Assembly: GCA_937877625.1 (NCBI GenBank)
Contig: CALFJG010000076.1
Location: 1 to 27,840, forward strand
DNA from: an uncultured Prevotellaceae bacterium
GTDB lineage: Bacteria > Bacteroidota > Bacteroidia > Bacteroidales > Bacteroidaceae
Direction of reading: 5' to 3'
DNA length: 27,840 nucleotides
Below the pieces are notes generated by a model. It ran no database searches. It worked only from the letters and a program-made list of their open reading frames with translations, and was not told where the DNA came from. The first letter of the stretch is position 1; the number at the start of each line of letters is the position of its first letter. Positions 13,909-22,753 of the stretch are shown here, piece by piece. The position numbers and the translations under genes are program-made.

Positions 13909-15981
13909 CTAAGCCTTTCCGCTGTTTTGCTTGCTCTTTAGTTCGAGCATAAGGTCGCGCAGTTGTGCTGCGGTGACGAAGTCGAGACGCTTGGCGGCGG
14001 CTCTCATATCGCTCTCGATGCGTGCTATTTGCTCTTCTACGGGTTGATTTGTAAGATAGGCGGCCATTTGTTCGTTCGCCACGCCCATCTGTTGGTTCCT
14101 CAATGCCGTAGCGTATTTCTCTACGCCGACAGGCTGTTTGCTTAAGGCCAAGACATTTTTTTTGTCGGCGTGGCGTGCCGATGCGGCGGTGAGGTCGGCA
14201 GAGGAGATGGCGCGTACGATTTGCCGGGGTTCTATGCCGTGAAGTCGGTTGTAGGCCTGTTGTTTGTCGCGTCGGCGGTTTGTCTCGTCGATAGTGAGTT
14301 GCATAGACTGTGTAATGGTCTTAGCATACATAATCACCCGTCCGTTGACGTTGCGTGCGGCACGTCCGGCCGTCTGTGTGAGTGAGCGGTGTGAGCGCAG
14401 GAAGCCTTCTTTGTCGGCATCAAGTATCGCCACGAGAGCCACCTCGGGGAGGTCTAATCCCTCGCGGAGCAGGTTGACACCCACCAGGACATCGTAGGTG
14501 CCTCGACGGAGGTCGTCCATAATTTGTACGCGTTCGAGCGTGTCCACGTCGCTGTGGATATATGCCGTGGGTACACCGATGCCGAGCAGGTAGTCGCTCA
14601 TCTCCTCTGCCATACGTTTTGTGAGCGTTGTTACAAGTACCCGCTCGCCGCGTTCGCGGCAACGTTGTATCTCCTCTACCAAGTCGTCCACAGGGAAATC
14701 GCTGTCGCGCACCTCGATATAGGGGTCGAGCAACCCCGTGGGGCGTATGACTTGATCTACTACCACACCTCCGCTCTCGGCGAGTTCGTAGTCGGCGGGC
14801 GTGGCCGATACATAAATCACCTGCTTTGCCATCTGTCGGAACTCATCGAATGTCAGCGGACGATTGTCCAGCGCGGCGGGCAGCCGGAAGCCGTAGTCCA
14901 CCAGGGCTGTCTTGCGGCTGCGGTCGCCGCCGTACATCGCTTGTATCTGCGGTATGCTTACGTGGCTCTCGTCAATCACTATCAGGAAATCCTCGGGGAA
15001 GAAGTCTAACAAACAATAGGGGCGTGAGCCCGGGGCGCGTCCGTCGAAATAGCGCGAGTAGTTCTCGATGCCCGAGCAATGGCCGAGCTCGCGTATCATT
15101 TCTATGTCGTATTCCACTCGTTCCTTGAGCCGTTTAGCCTCAAGGGTCTTTCCGCTCTCTTCCAGCACGGCAATACGTTCGACAAGGTCGTCCTGTATTT
15201 GTCGGATAGCTATCTCTTGTTGTTCGCGCGAGGTGAGGAAGAGATTGGCCGGATAGATCTTATACTCATCAAACTGCGCCAAGCGATGACCCGTCTCTAT
15301 ATCTACCTCCTCGATGCTCTCTATCTCGTCGCCCCAGAAGATGATGCGCACCATATACTCAGCATACGGCGGGAACACCTCCACGGTGTCGCCTTTCACA
15401 CGAAAGGTTCCGCCTTTGGGCGTTATGTCGTTACGCACATAGAGGCAGGCCACCAGTTTGTTGAGCAGCATGCTCTGTGCAAAGATACGTCCCGTTTGGA
15501 ACTCAATAAGATTTTCGTAGAAAGCCCCCGGATTGCCCATACCGTAGATGCACGACACACTGCTCACCACCACCACGTCTTTTCGTCCGCTCAGCAAGGC
15601 CGATGTGGCGCGCAGCCTCAAGCGGTCTATCTCTTCGTTGATAGCAAGGTCTTTCTCTATATAGGTGTCCGTGCTGGCGATGTAGGCTTCAGGCTGATAG
15701 TAGTCGTAGTACGACACATAGTACTCCACAGCGTTGTCGGGGAAGAACTGCTTGAACTCCCCGTAGAGTTGTGCGGCGAGTGTTTTGTTGTGGGAGAGGA
15801 CAAGCGTGGGTTTCCCTACATTCGCAATGACATTGGCTATGGTAAACGTCTTGCCGCTCCCTGTCACGCCGAGTAAGGTCTGTGCCGTCTCGCCGGCCAA
15901 CACACCCTCGGTGAGCTGCCGTATCGCCTCGGGCTGGTCGCCCGTGGGCTTGTAGTCGCTGTAGAGATGAAAGGAGGGCAT
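13909..15981 (-). CDS. uvrB: UvrABC excision nuclease subunit B
   Basis: A 690-residue UvrB, the damage-verifying helicase of nucleotide excision repair. It is loaded by UvrA and then recruits UvrC for incision. Motifs: Walker A GVTGSGKT (38-45), the DNA-gripping beta-hairpin around YYVSYYDYYQPEAYI, DESH (motif II), VTTLTKRMAEE and HSDVDTLERV (helicase motifs IV-V region), TAGRAARN (motif VI), and a C-terminal UVR domain EEQIARIESDMRAAAKRLDF that contacts UvrC. Length is normal (about 670-690). The start MPSFHLYSDYKPTGDQPEAI is canonical. Convergent with prmC and divergent from topA; a TAnnTTTG box lies 52 nt upstream of the start. Confidence 0.98.
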   Translation of the reverse strand: MPSFHLYSDYKPTGDQPEAIRQLTEGVLAGETAQTLLGVTGSGKTFTIANVIANVGKPTLVLSHNKTLAAQLYGEFKQFFPDNAVEYYVSYYDYYQPEAYIASTDTYIEKDLAINEEIDRLRLRATSALLSGRKDVVVVSSVSCIYGMGNPGAFYENLIEFQTGRIFAQSMLLNKLVACLYVRNDITPKGGTFRVKGDTVEVFPPYAEYMVRIIFWGDEIESIEEVDIETGHRLAQFDEYKIYPANLFLTSREQQEIAIRQIQDDLVERIAVLEESGKTLEAKRLKERVEYDIEMIRELGHCSGIENYSRYFDGRAPGSRPYCLLDFFPEDFLIVIDESHVSIPQIQAMYGGDRSRKTALVDYGFRLPAALDNRPLTFDEFRQMAKQVIYVSATPADYELAESGGVVVDQVIRPTGLLDPYIEVRDSDFPVDDLVEEIQRCRERGERVLVTTLTKRMAEEMSDYLLGIGVPTAYIHSDVDTLERVQIMDDLRRGTYDVLVGVNLLREGLDLPEVALVAILDADKEGFLRSHRSLTQTAGRAARNVNGRVIMYAKTITQSMQLTIDETNRRRDKQQAYNRLHGIEPRQIVRAISSADLTAASARHADKKNVLALSKQPVGVEKYATALRNQQMGVANEQMAAYLTNQPVEEQIARIESDMRAAAKRLDFVTAAQLRDLMLELKSKQNSGKA

Positions 15982-16032
15982 AGGGGGTACTTAGAACAAT
16001 GTTCGCGCGCGTCTGCTTTTCTTTATTTGCCA

Positions 16033-16040
16033 CAAAAGTA
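16033..16040 (-). promoter_or_regulatory. -7 box for uvrB
   Basis: The minus strand reads TACTTTTG, an exact TAnnTTTG match, within the 193-nt divergent uvrB/topA spacer. No LexA-like palindrome is obvious nearby, and no -33 TTTG is seen at the standard spacing. Confidence 0.5.
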
Positions 16041-16123
16041 CAGAGAAAAGAAGAGCCGTCTTTTATTTTGAACAAAAAAAGTAAAAACTGTGTTTTTTGT
16101 TTTTTCTTGCGACGGCCTTGCAC

Positions 16124-16131
16124 TACTTTTG
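16124..16131 (+). promoter_or_regulatory. -7 box for topA-aroK
   Basis: TACTTTTG, an exact TAnnTTTG match, 43 nt before the topA ATG and followed by CAGCCGCAAAAATTG. A TTTG at 16096-16099 could be the -33 element, although the 24-nt gap is longer than the usual 19-21. Confidence 0.65.
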
Positions 16132-16174
16132 CAGCCGCAAAAATTGTTTATATATCACACAACGCGCAAACAAT

Positions 16175-18511
16175 ATGGCTAAGAATTTAGTGATAGTAGA
16201 GTCGCCTGCAAAAGCCAAAACGATAGAGCGTTTTCTCGGTCAGGACTACACAGTGCTTTCTTCCAAGGGACACATACGCGACCTGAAGAAAAAGAATTTT
16301 GGTGTGGACTTGCAAACCTTTCAGCCGCAATATGAGATACCCGCCGACAAAGCCGAGACGGTGAAAAGCCTGCGCGCGGCGGCCCGGAAAGCCGACAAGG
16401 TGTGGCTCGCTTCCGATGAAGACCGCGAGGGAGAGGCTATCTCGTGGCATCTGGCTGAAGTCTTGGGCCTTGACCTCAACGCGCAAGACCGTATCGTGTT
16501 TCACGAAATCACTAAACCCGCTATAGAAAACGCCATTCAGCATCCGCGCAGCATAGACCTGGCTCTCGTCGATGCGCAGCAGGCGCGCCGTGTTCTCGAC
16601 CGGCTCGTCGGTTTCAAACTCTCGCCCGTGCTTTGGCGCAAGGTGAAACCCGGACTTAGTGCCGGCCGTGTGCAGAGCGTTGCGGTGCGTCTCGTAGTGG
16701 AGCGCGAGCGCGAGGTGGAAGCCTTTCAGACGGAGGCATCGTATCGCGTCACAGCCACTTTCGTCACGCCGCAGGGCGAAACACTCCAGGCCGTATATAG
16801 CAAGCGCTTTGCCAAAGAAGTCGAGGCGCGAGCCTTTTTGGAGCAAGTAGCAGAGGCTACGTTCGCGGTGGTGGACGTGCAGAAGAAACCCGTGAAGCGC
16901 AGCCCCGCCCCACCATTCACCACCAGCACGTTGCAGCAGGAGGCCTCACGCCGCTTAGGGCTGCCGGTGAGCCAAACGATGCGCCTGGCGCAGTCGCTCT
17001 ACGAGGCCGGGCATATCACATATATGCGAACCGACAGCACCAACCTGTCTTCCCTCGCCCTCGGTGCGGCAAAAAAACTCATAGAAGAAACCCTCGGTAA
17101 GGATTATCAGAAGACACGTCGCTATCACACCTCTTCCAAAGGCGCACAAGAAGCGCACGAGGCTATCCGCCCCACCTATATAGATAAGGAGACCGCCGGT
17201 GCCAACGTCGGCGAACGCCGCCTCTACGACCTTATACGCAAGCGCACGCTGGCCTGCCAGATGGCCGACGCACAAATGGAGCGTACCACGATAGGCATAG
17301 CAATGAGCGGTGCCGACGGGCTGTTTAATGCCACCGGCGAGGTAGTGACCTTTGATGGTTTCTTGCGCGTTTACCACGACACCCACGACGAAGACCCCGC
17401 CACGGACAACGACAAAGCCGACAGCCGCTTGTTGCCGCGCACCGAGGTGGGGCAGACGCTTACACGCGGCGAGGTGGTAGCCACCGAGCGGTTCAGCCAG
17501 CCGCCAGCCCGCTACAACGAAGCAGCCCTCGTGCGCAAGCTCGAAGAGCTCGGCATAGGACGCCCCTCAACCTATGCACCCACTATCTCCACCATACAAC
17601 AGCGCGAATACGTGGCGCGTGGAGAAAAAGAGAGCGCAAAACGACGCTACCACGTCCTAACACTCCAGAATGACGGCAAGATAAAAGCGCAGACCAAGGA
17701 GGAGCGCGTCGGTAGCGACAAAGGCCGGCTGATACCCACCGACTTAGGGCAAGTGGTGAACGACTTCCTGTTGGAGCACTTTCCAAGTATTCTCGACTAT
17801 AACTTCACCGCCGAGGTGGAGAAAGAGTTTGATGCCGTGGCCGAGGGCGCATCGGACTGGGTAGAACTGCTTAAACATTTCTATGCCGACTTTGAGCCAC
17901 AAATCGCAAAGACACTCGAAGAGCGCACCGAGCACCATGTCGGCGAGCGTGTGTTAGGCCCCGACCCCATAACGGGCGAGCCGGTGAGCGTGCGCATAGG
18001 ACGCTACGGCCCTATGGTACAGATAGGCACCGCCAGCGAGGGCAAGAAGCCACGCTTCGCCACCATAAAACGCACGCAGAGCCTGCAAACCATCACACTG
18101 TCTGAGGCGTTAGAACTCTTCCGCCTGCCGCGTGTCGTGGGCGAATACGAGGGCAAAGAAATCGTGGCCGCCGAGGGACGCTTCGGCCCCTACGTGAAGC
18201 ACGGCAGTATGTATGCCTCTATACCTAAAGGCACCGACCCGCTGTCGCTAACGCTCGACGAGGCGATAGACCTCATAGAAGACAAACGACGCGCCGAGCG
18301 AGAGAAACATCTGAAGCAGTTTGCCGAAGAACCCGCGCTGGAAATCTTGAAAGGACGCTGGGGACCCTACATCGCCTACAACGGCGAGAACTATCGCATA
18401 CCGAAGAAGCTTCACGACACGGTGGGCGCGCTCACGCTCAAAGAGTGCTTAGATATCGTCAAAGAACAAGCCGCCACGGCCAAGACGGGGCGTAAACGTA
18501 CAAAGAAGTGA
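16175..18511 (+). CDS. topA: DNA topoisomerase I
   Basis: A 778-residue type IA topoisomerase that relaxes negative supercoils by passing DNA through a transient single-strand break. The TOPRIM domain opens MAKNLVIVESPAKAKTIERF and carries the metal-binding DEDREGE (81-87). Conserved PPFTTSTLQQEASRRLG lies at 247-263, and the active-site Tyr283 sits in HITYMRTDSTN. The C-terminal part has repeated G-R-[YFW]-G-P-[YM] units (GRYGPMVQIG, GRFGPYVKHG, GRWGPYIAYNG), the zinc-free repeat type, instead of the Cys4 zinc ribbons of E. coli. I chose the ATG at 16175; the frame is open from 16097 through the promoter. Its stop overlaps the aroK GTG by 4 nt. Confidence 0.97.
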   Translation: MAKNLVIVESPAKAKTIERFLGQDYTVLSSKGHIRDLKKKNFGVDLQTFQPQYEIPADKAETVKSLRAAARKADKVWLASDEDREGEAISWHLAEVLGLDLNAQDRIVFHEITKPAIENAIQHPRSIDLALVDAQQARRVLDRLVGFKLSPVLWRKVKPGLSAGRVQSVAVRLVVEREREVEAFQTEASYRVTATFVTPQGETLQAVYSKRFAKEVEARAFLEQVAEATFAVVDVQKKPVKRSPAPPFTTSTLQQEASRRLGLPVSQTMRLAQSLYEAGHITYMRTDSTNLSSLALGAAKKLIEETLGKDYQKTRRYHTSSKGAQEAHEAIRPTYIDKETAGANVGERRLYDLIRKRTLACQMADAQMERTTIGIAMSGADGLFNATGEVVTFDGFLRVYHDTHDEDPATDNDKADSRLLPRTEVGQTLTRGEVVATERFSQPPARYNEAALVRKLEELGIGRPSTYAPTISTIQQREYVARGEKESAKRRYHVLTLQNDGKIKAQTKEERVGSDKGRLIPTDLGQVVNDFLLEHFPSILDYNFTAEVEKEFDAVAEGASDWVELLKHFYADFEPQIAKTLEERTEHHVGERVLGPDPITGEPVSVRIGRYGPMVQIGTASEGKKPRFATIKRTQSLQTITLSEALELFRLPRVVGEYEGKEIVAAEGRFGPYVKHGSMYASIPKGTDPLSLTLDEAIDLIEDKRRAEREKHLKQFAEEPALEILKGRWGPYIAYNGENYRIPKKLHDTVGALTLKECLDIVKEQAATAKTGRKRTKK

Positions 18512-19047
18512 AAGCACTGATACTGATAGGCTATATGTGTGTGGGCAAGACCACCATAGGCCGCGAGTTGGCGAAACGCACCGGACGTATGTTCTACGAC
18601 CTGGACTGGTACATAGAAGAACGTTTCCGCAAACACATCCCCGAGATATTTGCCGAGGAAGGCGAGGCACGCTTTCGCGACCTGGAACAGCGTATGCTCC
18701 ACGAACTGGCAGAGTTTCAGGACGTAGTGGTGGCCTGTGGCGGTGGCACGCCGTGCTATTTTGATAATATGGACTATATGAACAGCGTGGCCACAACCGT
18801 CTATCTCAAAGCGAAGCCCGAAACCATCCTCGCCCATCTCGCCATAGCCAAGGGTAAACGCCCTCTGCTTGAAGGCAAGGAAGCCGAAGAACTCTCCGAG
18901 TACGTACACACACAACTCGCGGAGCGTGAGCCGTTTTACAACAAAGCGCAGCACGTTGTCGAAGTAGATTTCTTGCAAGGCTTCGAACAAGTAGCACAAG
19001 CGGCAGATAAAGTGCTTGAGGTGTGTCCTATTCAGCTCCACGGTTAA
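18508..19047 (+). CDS. aroK: Shikimate kinase
   Basis: A 179-residue kinase that phosphorylates shikimate at the 3-hydroxyl in aromatic amino acid synthesis. Walker A is GYMCVGKTT (8-16), with DLD (31-33) for shikimate and metal, CGGGTP (77-82) for substrate, a lid containing RPLL (118-121) and R140 in QLAEREPFY. The start is GTG, overlapping the topA stop as GTGA, so translation is probably coupled. The last nine residues, EVCPIQLHG, together with the stop codon, lie in the left end of repeat R1 copy B, so the native C-terminus appears to have been replaced by repeat-derived codons without touching the catalytic core. Confidence 0.94.
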   Translation: MKALILIGYMCVGKTTIGRELAKRTGRMFYDLDWYIEERFRKHIPEIFAEEGEARFRDLEQRMLHELAEFQDVVVACGGGTPCYFDNMDYMNSVATTVYLKAKPETILAHLAIAKGKRPLLEGKEAEELSEYVHTQLAEREPFYNKAQHVVEVDFLQGFEQVAQAADKVLEVCPIQLHG

Positions 19048-19215
19048 GTTTGACAGAGATGGGGCTTAAACCTTTTGTCATCTTTTTTATGGCTCTTTTT
19101 GCTTCATTTTGTAAGTTTCATCGGTAGTGTAGCCCGCTACACTCACTCTTCAACTGACCGACTGAAAGAAAACATAGCGCAGAAATCTGACAAAGCGAAT
19201 TAATAGAACCCACCT
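19019..19215. repeat. Repeat family R1, full-length copy (B)
   Basis: A 197-bp element aligned end to end with 2847-3032. The right terminal repeat AATAGAACCCACCT is the exact inverse of copy A's left end; copy B's own left end (AGGTGTGTCCTATTC) is diverged. Internal stem AGTGTAG-CCCG-CTACACT is perfect here and kept through a G-T pair in copy A. A TTGAGG motif flanks both sides and could be a target duplication or chance. It begins inside aroK. Confidence 0.85.
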
Positions 19216-19295
19216 TGAGGAAATAGCCTAAGGGCGTGAACCTCCTTGTTTTTTTACCTTTGCTTGCTAATTTGGCTTTAATGTGTGCAAAAAGA

Positions 19296-19325
19296 AAGGA
19301 AACGGCAGCGTTTCCTTGTTTTTTT
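19296..19325 (+). terminator. Rho-independent terminator after topA-aroK
   Basis: AAGGAAACG (19296-19304) and CGTTTCCTT (19309-19317) form a 9-bp stem with a GCAG loop, followed by GTTTTTTT. It ends the topA-aroK transcript beyond repeat R1 and overlaps the likely -33 region of hisIE. Confidence 0.85.
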
Positions 19326-19340
19326 GCTCAATAGTTGCAT

Positions 19341-19348
19341 TATCTTTG
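19341..19348 (+). promoter_or_regulatory. -7 box for hisIE-lysC
   Basis: TATCTTTG, an exact TAnnTTTG match, 25 nt before the hisIE ATG. A TTG at 19316-19318, 22 nt upstream, could be the -33 element. Confidence 0.6.
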
Positions 19349-19373
19349 CTCGCTGAAGAAACACAAATCAACT

Positions 19374-19994
19374 ATGCAACGAGAAATAGACTTCGCCAAG
19401 GGTGGCGGCCTCGTACCCGCCATTGTGCAAGATGCCCAGACGAAAAATGTGCTTATGATGGGCTATATGAACGAAGAAGCGTATAAAGCCACACTGATGA
19501 CGAAGCGCGTGACGTTTTATAGCCGTTCGCGCCGGTGTCTTTGGACAAAGGGCGAAACGAGTGGCAACTACCTCGACCTTGTTAGTCTGGCCGTTGACTG
19601 CGACGGCGATACGCTGTTGGTGAAAGCCACACCCCGCGGCCCCGTGTGCCACCAAGGCACAGACACTTGCTGGGGTGAGACGAACGAGCCGTCGCCCCTG
19701 CTCTTCCTCGCTACGTTGCAGGACTTCATAGAACGCCGGAAAGCAGAGATGCCCGAGGGCTCTTATACCACCAGCCTCTTCCGCGACGGACTCAACCGTA
19801 TGGCACAAAAAGTGGGCGAGGAGGCACTGGAGGCCGTCATTGAAGCCGTGAACGGCACCAACGAACGCTTTATATACGAGGGGAGCGACTTGTTCTACCA
19901 CCTCATAGTGCTTCTCACGGCCAAAGGCCTGCGCATAGAAGACCTCGCTGCCGAACTCCAAGAGCGGCACGCGCCAGGATGGAAGAAACATTGA
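19374..19994 (+). CDS. hisIE: Bifunctional phosphoribosyl-AMP cyclohydrolase/phosphoribosyl-ATP pyrophosphatase HisIE
   Basis: A 206-residue fusion that catalyses the second and third steps of histidine synthesis. The N-terminal HisI half (about 1-105) carries WTKGETSGN (57-65), the metal site DCDGDTL (75-81) and zinc cysteines at 92 and 99 (GPVCHQG...TCW). The HisE half (about 108-206) is a helical bundle with LFRDGLNRMAQKVGEEALEAVIEA, holding the acidic residues that bind magnesium. The ATG at 19374 starts the canonical REIDFAKGGGLVPAIVQD; upstream codons fall in the promoter. No other his gene is in this window, and it is probably co-transcribed with lysC 43 nt downstream. Confidence 0.95.
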   Translation: MQREIDFAKGGGLVPAIVQDAQTKNVLMMGYMNEEAYKATLMTKRVTFYSRSRRCLWTKGETSGNYLDLVSLAVDCDGDTLLVKATPRGPVCHQGTDTCWGETNEPSPLLFLATLQDFIERRKAEMPEGSYTTSLFRDGLNRMAQKVGEEALEAVIEAVNGTNERFIYEGSDLFYHLIVLLTAKGLRIEDLAAELQERHAPGWKKH

Positions 19995-20037
19995 GCCACG
20001 GCCTCCTCTTAACGTCTAAAACTACACAAACACGGAT

Positions 20038-21366
20038 ATGAAAATCTTAAAATTCGGCGGCACCTCCGTCGGTAGCCCCGAGCGGATGAAAGATGTAGCA
20101 CGTCTGATAGCCGACGGGCAGCGAAAGATAGTAGTACTCAGTGCTATGTCGGGTACAACGAATAGATTGGTTGAGATAGCCGACTATATAAAGAAGCGCA
20201 ACACCGAGTCGGGCAATGCCTTGATAGGCCACTTGCGTGGGAAGTATAAAAAACACATCCCCGAGCTCTTTGCCACAGCCGAGGCGCGTAAGCGGTGCGA
20301 AAAGTTCTTCCGCGATGAGTTTATCAACCTTGGCCGCCTAGCACAAGGCGATTTCAACGAAACGATGGAGAAAGCTATCTTGGCGCAAGGCGAGATACTG
20401 AGTACACACATGATGTTCTTCTACCTGCAAGAACAAGGAATGAAAGTCCGTTTGATTCCCGCGCTTGACTTTATGCATATCGATGCCGACGGCGAGCCGA
20501 TGCTTCGGCCTATCCACGAATACTGGGAACGCCTGCTCGCCGAGGATAAAGACACAGAGATATTCCTCACACAAGGTTTTATTTGCCGCAACCCACAGGG
20601 CGAGATTGACAACCTGCAACGCGGCGGCTCGGACTATACCGCCTCGCTGATAGGGGCAGCACTTCACTTGGAGGAAATCCAGATATGGACGGACATAGAC
20701 GGAATGCACAACAACGACCCGCGCTTTGTGGAAGGCACACGCCCCGTGCGTCAACTCCATTTTGAGGAAGCCGCCGAACTGGCATACTTCGGCGCAAAGA
20801 TACTCCATCCCACATGTATCCAGCCCGCGCGCTATGCCGGTGTACCCGTACGCCTGCTCAACACGATGCAGCCCGACGCTCCCGGCACACTAATCAACAA
20901 CACGATGCAGTCCGGAGTGATAAAAGCAGTAGCGGCAAAGGACAATATCACCGCCATTAAAGTGGTGTCGAGCCGTATGCTACTCGCTACGGGTTTCTTG
21001 CGCCATATCTTTGACATCTTTGCGCGCTATAAGACGAGTATTGATATGGTGGCCACCTCAGAGGTCGGTGTGTCGTTGAGTATAGATAACGACAGCCGCC
21101 TGACACCCATCGTAGAGGAACTCAAAAAAGTGGGCACCGTGGAGGTGGACCATAATATGTGCATCATCTGCGTCGTAGGCGACTTGGTGCGCGAGAACAA
21201 AGGCTTCCTCGCACGTATCACCTCGGCAATGAGTGACGTGGCGGTGCGAATGGTGTCGTATGGCGGTTCCAACCACAACATTTCGTTCCTCGTGAAAGCC
21301 GAAGAGAAAAAGCAAGCCCTCCAAGCCCTGAGCGACAAACTTTTTAAGGAAAGTTCCATAAATTAG
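20038..21366 (+). CDS. lysC: Aspartate kinase
   Basis: A 442-residue monofunctional aspartokinase, the first step from aspartate to lysine, threonine and methionine. The N-terminal nucleotide-binding motif is KFGGTSVG (5-12). Catalytic-domain motifs TQGFICRNPQGEIDNLQRGGSDYTA and IWTDIDGMHNNDPR are present. The C-terminal third (about 300-442) holds two ACT domains for amino-acid feedback (ITAIKVVSSRML..., then MCIICVVGDLVRENKGFLARI...). No homoserine dehydrogenase domain is attached. The gene precedes lysA, which catalyses the last lysine step, after a 177-nt spacer. Paralogues elsewhere may serve threonine and methionine. Confidence 0.94.
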   Translation: MKILKFGGTSVGSPERMKDVARLIADGQRKIVVLSAMSGTTNRLVEIADYIKKRNTESGNALIGHLRGKYKKHIPELFATAEARKRCEKFFRDEFINLGRLAQGDFNETMEKAILAQGEILSTHMMFFYLQEQGMKVRLIPALDFMHIDADGEPMLRPIHEYWERLLAEDKDTEIFLTQGFICRNPQGEIDNLQRGGSDYTASLIGAALHLEEIQIWTDIDGMHNNDPRFVEGTRPVRQLHFEEAAELAYFGAKILHPTCIQPARYAGVPVRLLNTMQPDAPGTLINNTMQSGVIKAVAAKDNITAIKVVSSRMLLATGFLRHIFDIFARYKTSIDMVATSEVGVSLSIDNDSRLTPIVEELKKVGTVEVDHNMCIICVVGDLVRENKGFLARITSAMSDVAVRMVSYGGSNHNISFLVKAEEKKQALQALSDKLFKESSIN

Positions 21367-21399
21367 GCTGAATTGTTTTTGTGTGTATTTGGAGCAGGC

Positions 21400-21454
21400 T
21401 TAGTCTTATGCACGCTGCCGCATAGCGAGATGTGCGGCACGGGGTTATGACTAA
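21400..21454. other. Hairpin in the lysC-lysA spacer
   Basis: An outer stem TTAGTC (21400-21405) / GACTAA (21449-21454) encloses an inner 7-bp stem TGCCGCA (21416-21422) / TGCGGCA (21433-21439). No T-run follows. It may be a processing or attenuation structure, or part of the lysA leader. I see no known lysine riboswitch pattern. Confidence 0.5.
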
Positions 21455-21543
21455 CAATGCCCCAAGAGCGACAAAAAGCAGTCGGCCAACGTAAGAGCAA
21501 ATAACCGAATTTATACAGTCCAAACACTCAATCATAAACCATT

Positions 21544-22698
21544 ATGCCCCAAACACCTTTTTACTACTACGACCTATCCTTGCTCAATCGTACGCTCGAT
21601 GCCCTGCAAGCGGCTATCCGCCCCGACGATCCGTTTTGCGTACACTATGCTTTCAAAGCCTGCTATAATGCCGACGTGGTGCGTGCTATCTGCGCCCGAG
21701 GACTTGGTGCCGACTGCGTGAGCGAGGGCGAGGTGGAGCGGCTGTTACAACTGGGCTTCCCCGCCGAGAAACTTGTTTTTGCAGGTGTAGGAAAAACGGA
21801 CAAAGCCATCGACCTCGGGTTACAGGCCGGAATAGGTGCGTTCAATGTGGAGAACTTGCAGGAACTTGAGGTGATAAGCCAACGCGCCGTAGCACTCGGC
21901 AAGCACGCACGCATAGCACTGCGTATAAACCCCGGCGTTGATGCCCATACACATAAGAAGATTACTACGGGGCTGCCCGAGAACAAATTTGGCATCGCCT
22001 TGGAAGATACACTCCAAGCCATCGCACGCACTAACGAACTCCCAAATCTGGTGTTCGTAGGGCTGCATTTCCACATAGGAAGTCAGGTGCTTGATGCAAC
22101 ACTCTTTGCGCCGCTTTGCGAAGTGATAAACCAACTTCAAGAACAAATCGCTGCGGCTGGATACACGATGTCTTATATCAATGTCGGCGGTGGCCTCGGC
22201 ATAGACTACGAGCGTCCAGACGAAAATCCGATACCCGACTTTGAGAGTTACTTCAACGTGTTTCGCCGCCGCTTAAAACTGCGTGATGGGCAGCAGGTGC
22301 ACTTTGAACTCGGACGTAGTATCGTGGGGCAGTGTGGCACGCTCTATAGCCGTGTACTCTTTGTGAAAGAGGGCAAGGAGAAAAACTTTATTATCCTCGA
22401 TGCGGGTTTTACCGACTTGGTGCGCGTGGCGATGTACGGCGCGTATCACTACATTGAGAACGTTAGTGCCGCACCCTCGGCATCAAGGGAACACTACGAT
22501 GTGGCAGGCCCTATATGCGAGAGTAGCGATGTGTTTGCCGTAGATAGGTTATTGCCTACGAGCAAACGAGGAGACCTCTTCGCGCTGCGTTCGGCGGGGG
22601 CTTATGGTCATGTTATGGCTTCTACTTACAACTACCGCCAACTGCCCAAGGAATATACGGGGAACGGGACATTCCTAACCGAAGAGAATGAGGGTTGA
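21544..22698 (+). CDS. lysA: Diaminopimelate decarboxylase
   Basis: A 384-residue fold-type III PLP enzyme that decarboxylates meso-diaminopimelate to lysine, the last step of the pathway. The PLP lysine is K38 in VHYAFKACYN. Other motifs are HFHIGSQ (175-181), the phosphate-binding GGGLG (215-219), ELGRSIVGQCG (255-265, where many other phyla have EPGR) and CESSDVF (325-331), whose Cys completes the active site. DAGFTDLVR (286-294) is the family's DAG-x-[NT]-D-L. Length is normal for the short bacterial form. The start ATG is followed at once by FYYYDLSLL, a conserved N-terminus. Confidence 0.95.
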   Translation: MPQTPFYYYDLSLLNRTLDALQAAIRPDDPFCVHYAFKACYNADVVRAICARGLGADCVSEGEVERLLQLGFPAEKLVFAGVGKTDKAIDLGLQAGIGAFNVENLQELEVISQRAVALGKHARIALRINPGVDAHTHKKITTGLPENKFGIALEDTLQAIARTNELPNLVFVGLHFHIGSQVLDATLFAPLCEVINQLQEQIAAAGYTMSYINVGGGLGIDYERPDENPIPDFESYFNVFRRRLKLRDGQQVHFELGRSIVGQCGTLYSRVLFVKEGKEKNFIILDAGFTDLVRVAMYGAYHYIENVSAAPSASREHYDVAGPICESSDVFAVDRLLPTSKRGDLFALRSAGAYGHVMASTYNYRQLPKEYTGNGTFLTEENEG

Positions 22699-22753
22699 AG
22701 AAGAAGCATAATGCTACGCATAGGCTTCGATAAGCGGTTTCACTTAGACAATT

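Noticed and set aside
18412..19041. 209-codon minus-strand frame starting MELNRTHLK
   Set aside because: It is antisense to topA and aroK. Its first residues resemble the N-terminal extension of the BspA-like frame only because both read the same end of repeat R1.
22295..22330. ELGR instead of EPGR in diaminopimelate decarboxylase as a sign of a different enzyme
   Set aside because: All other lysine-pathway motifs and the neighbouring lysC support LysA, and I believe this Leu is common in Bacteroidales.
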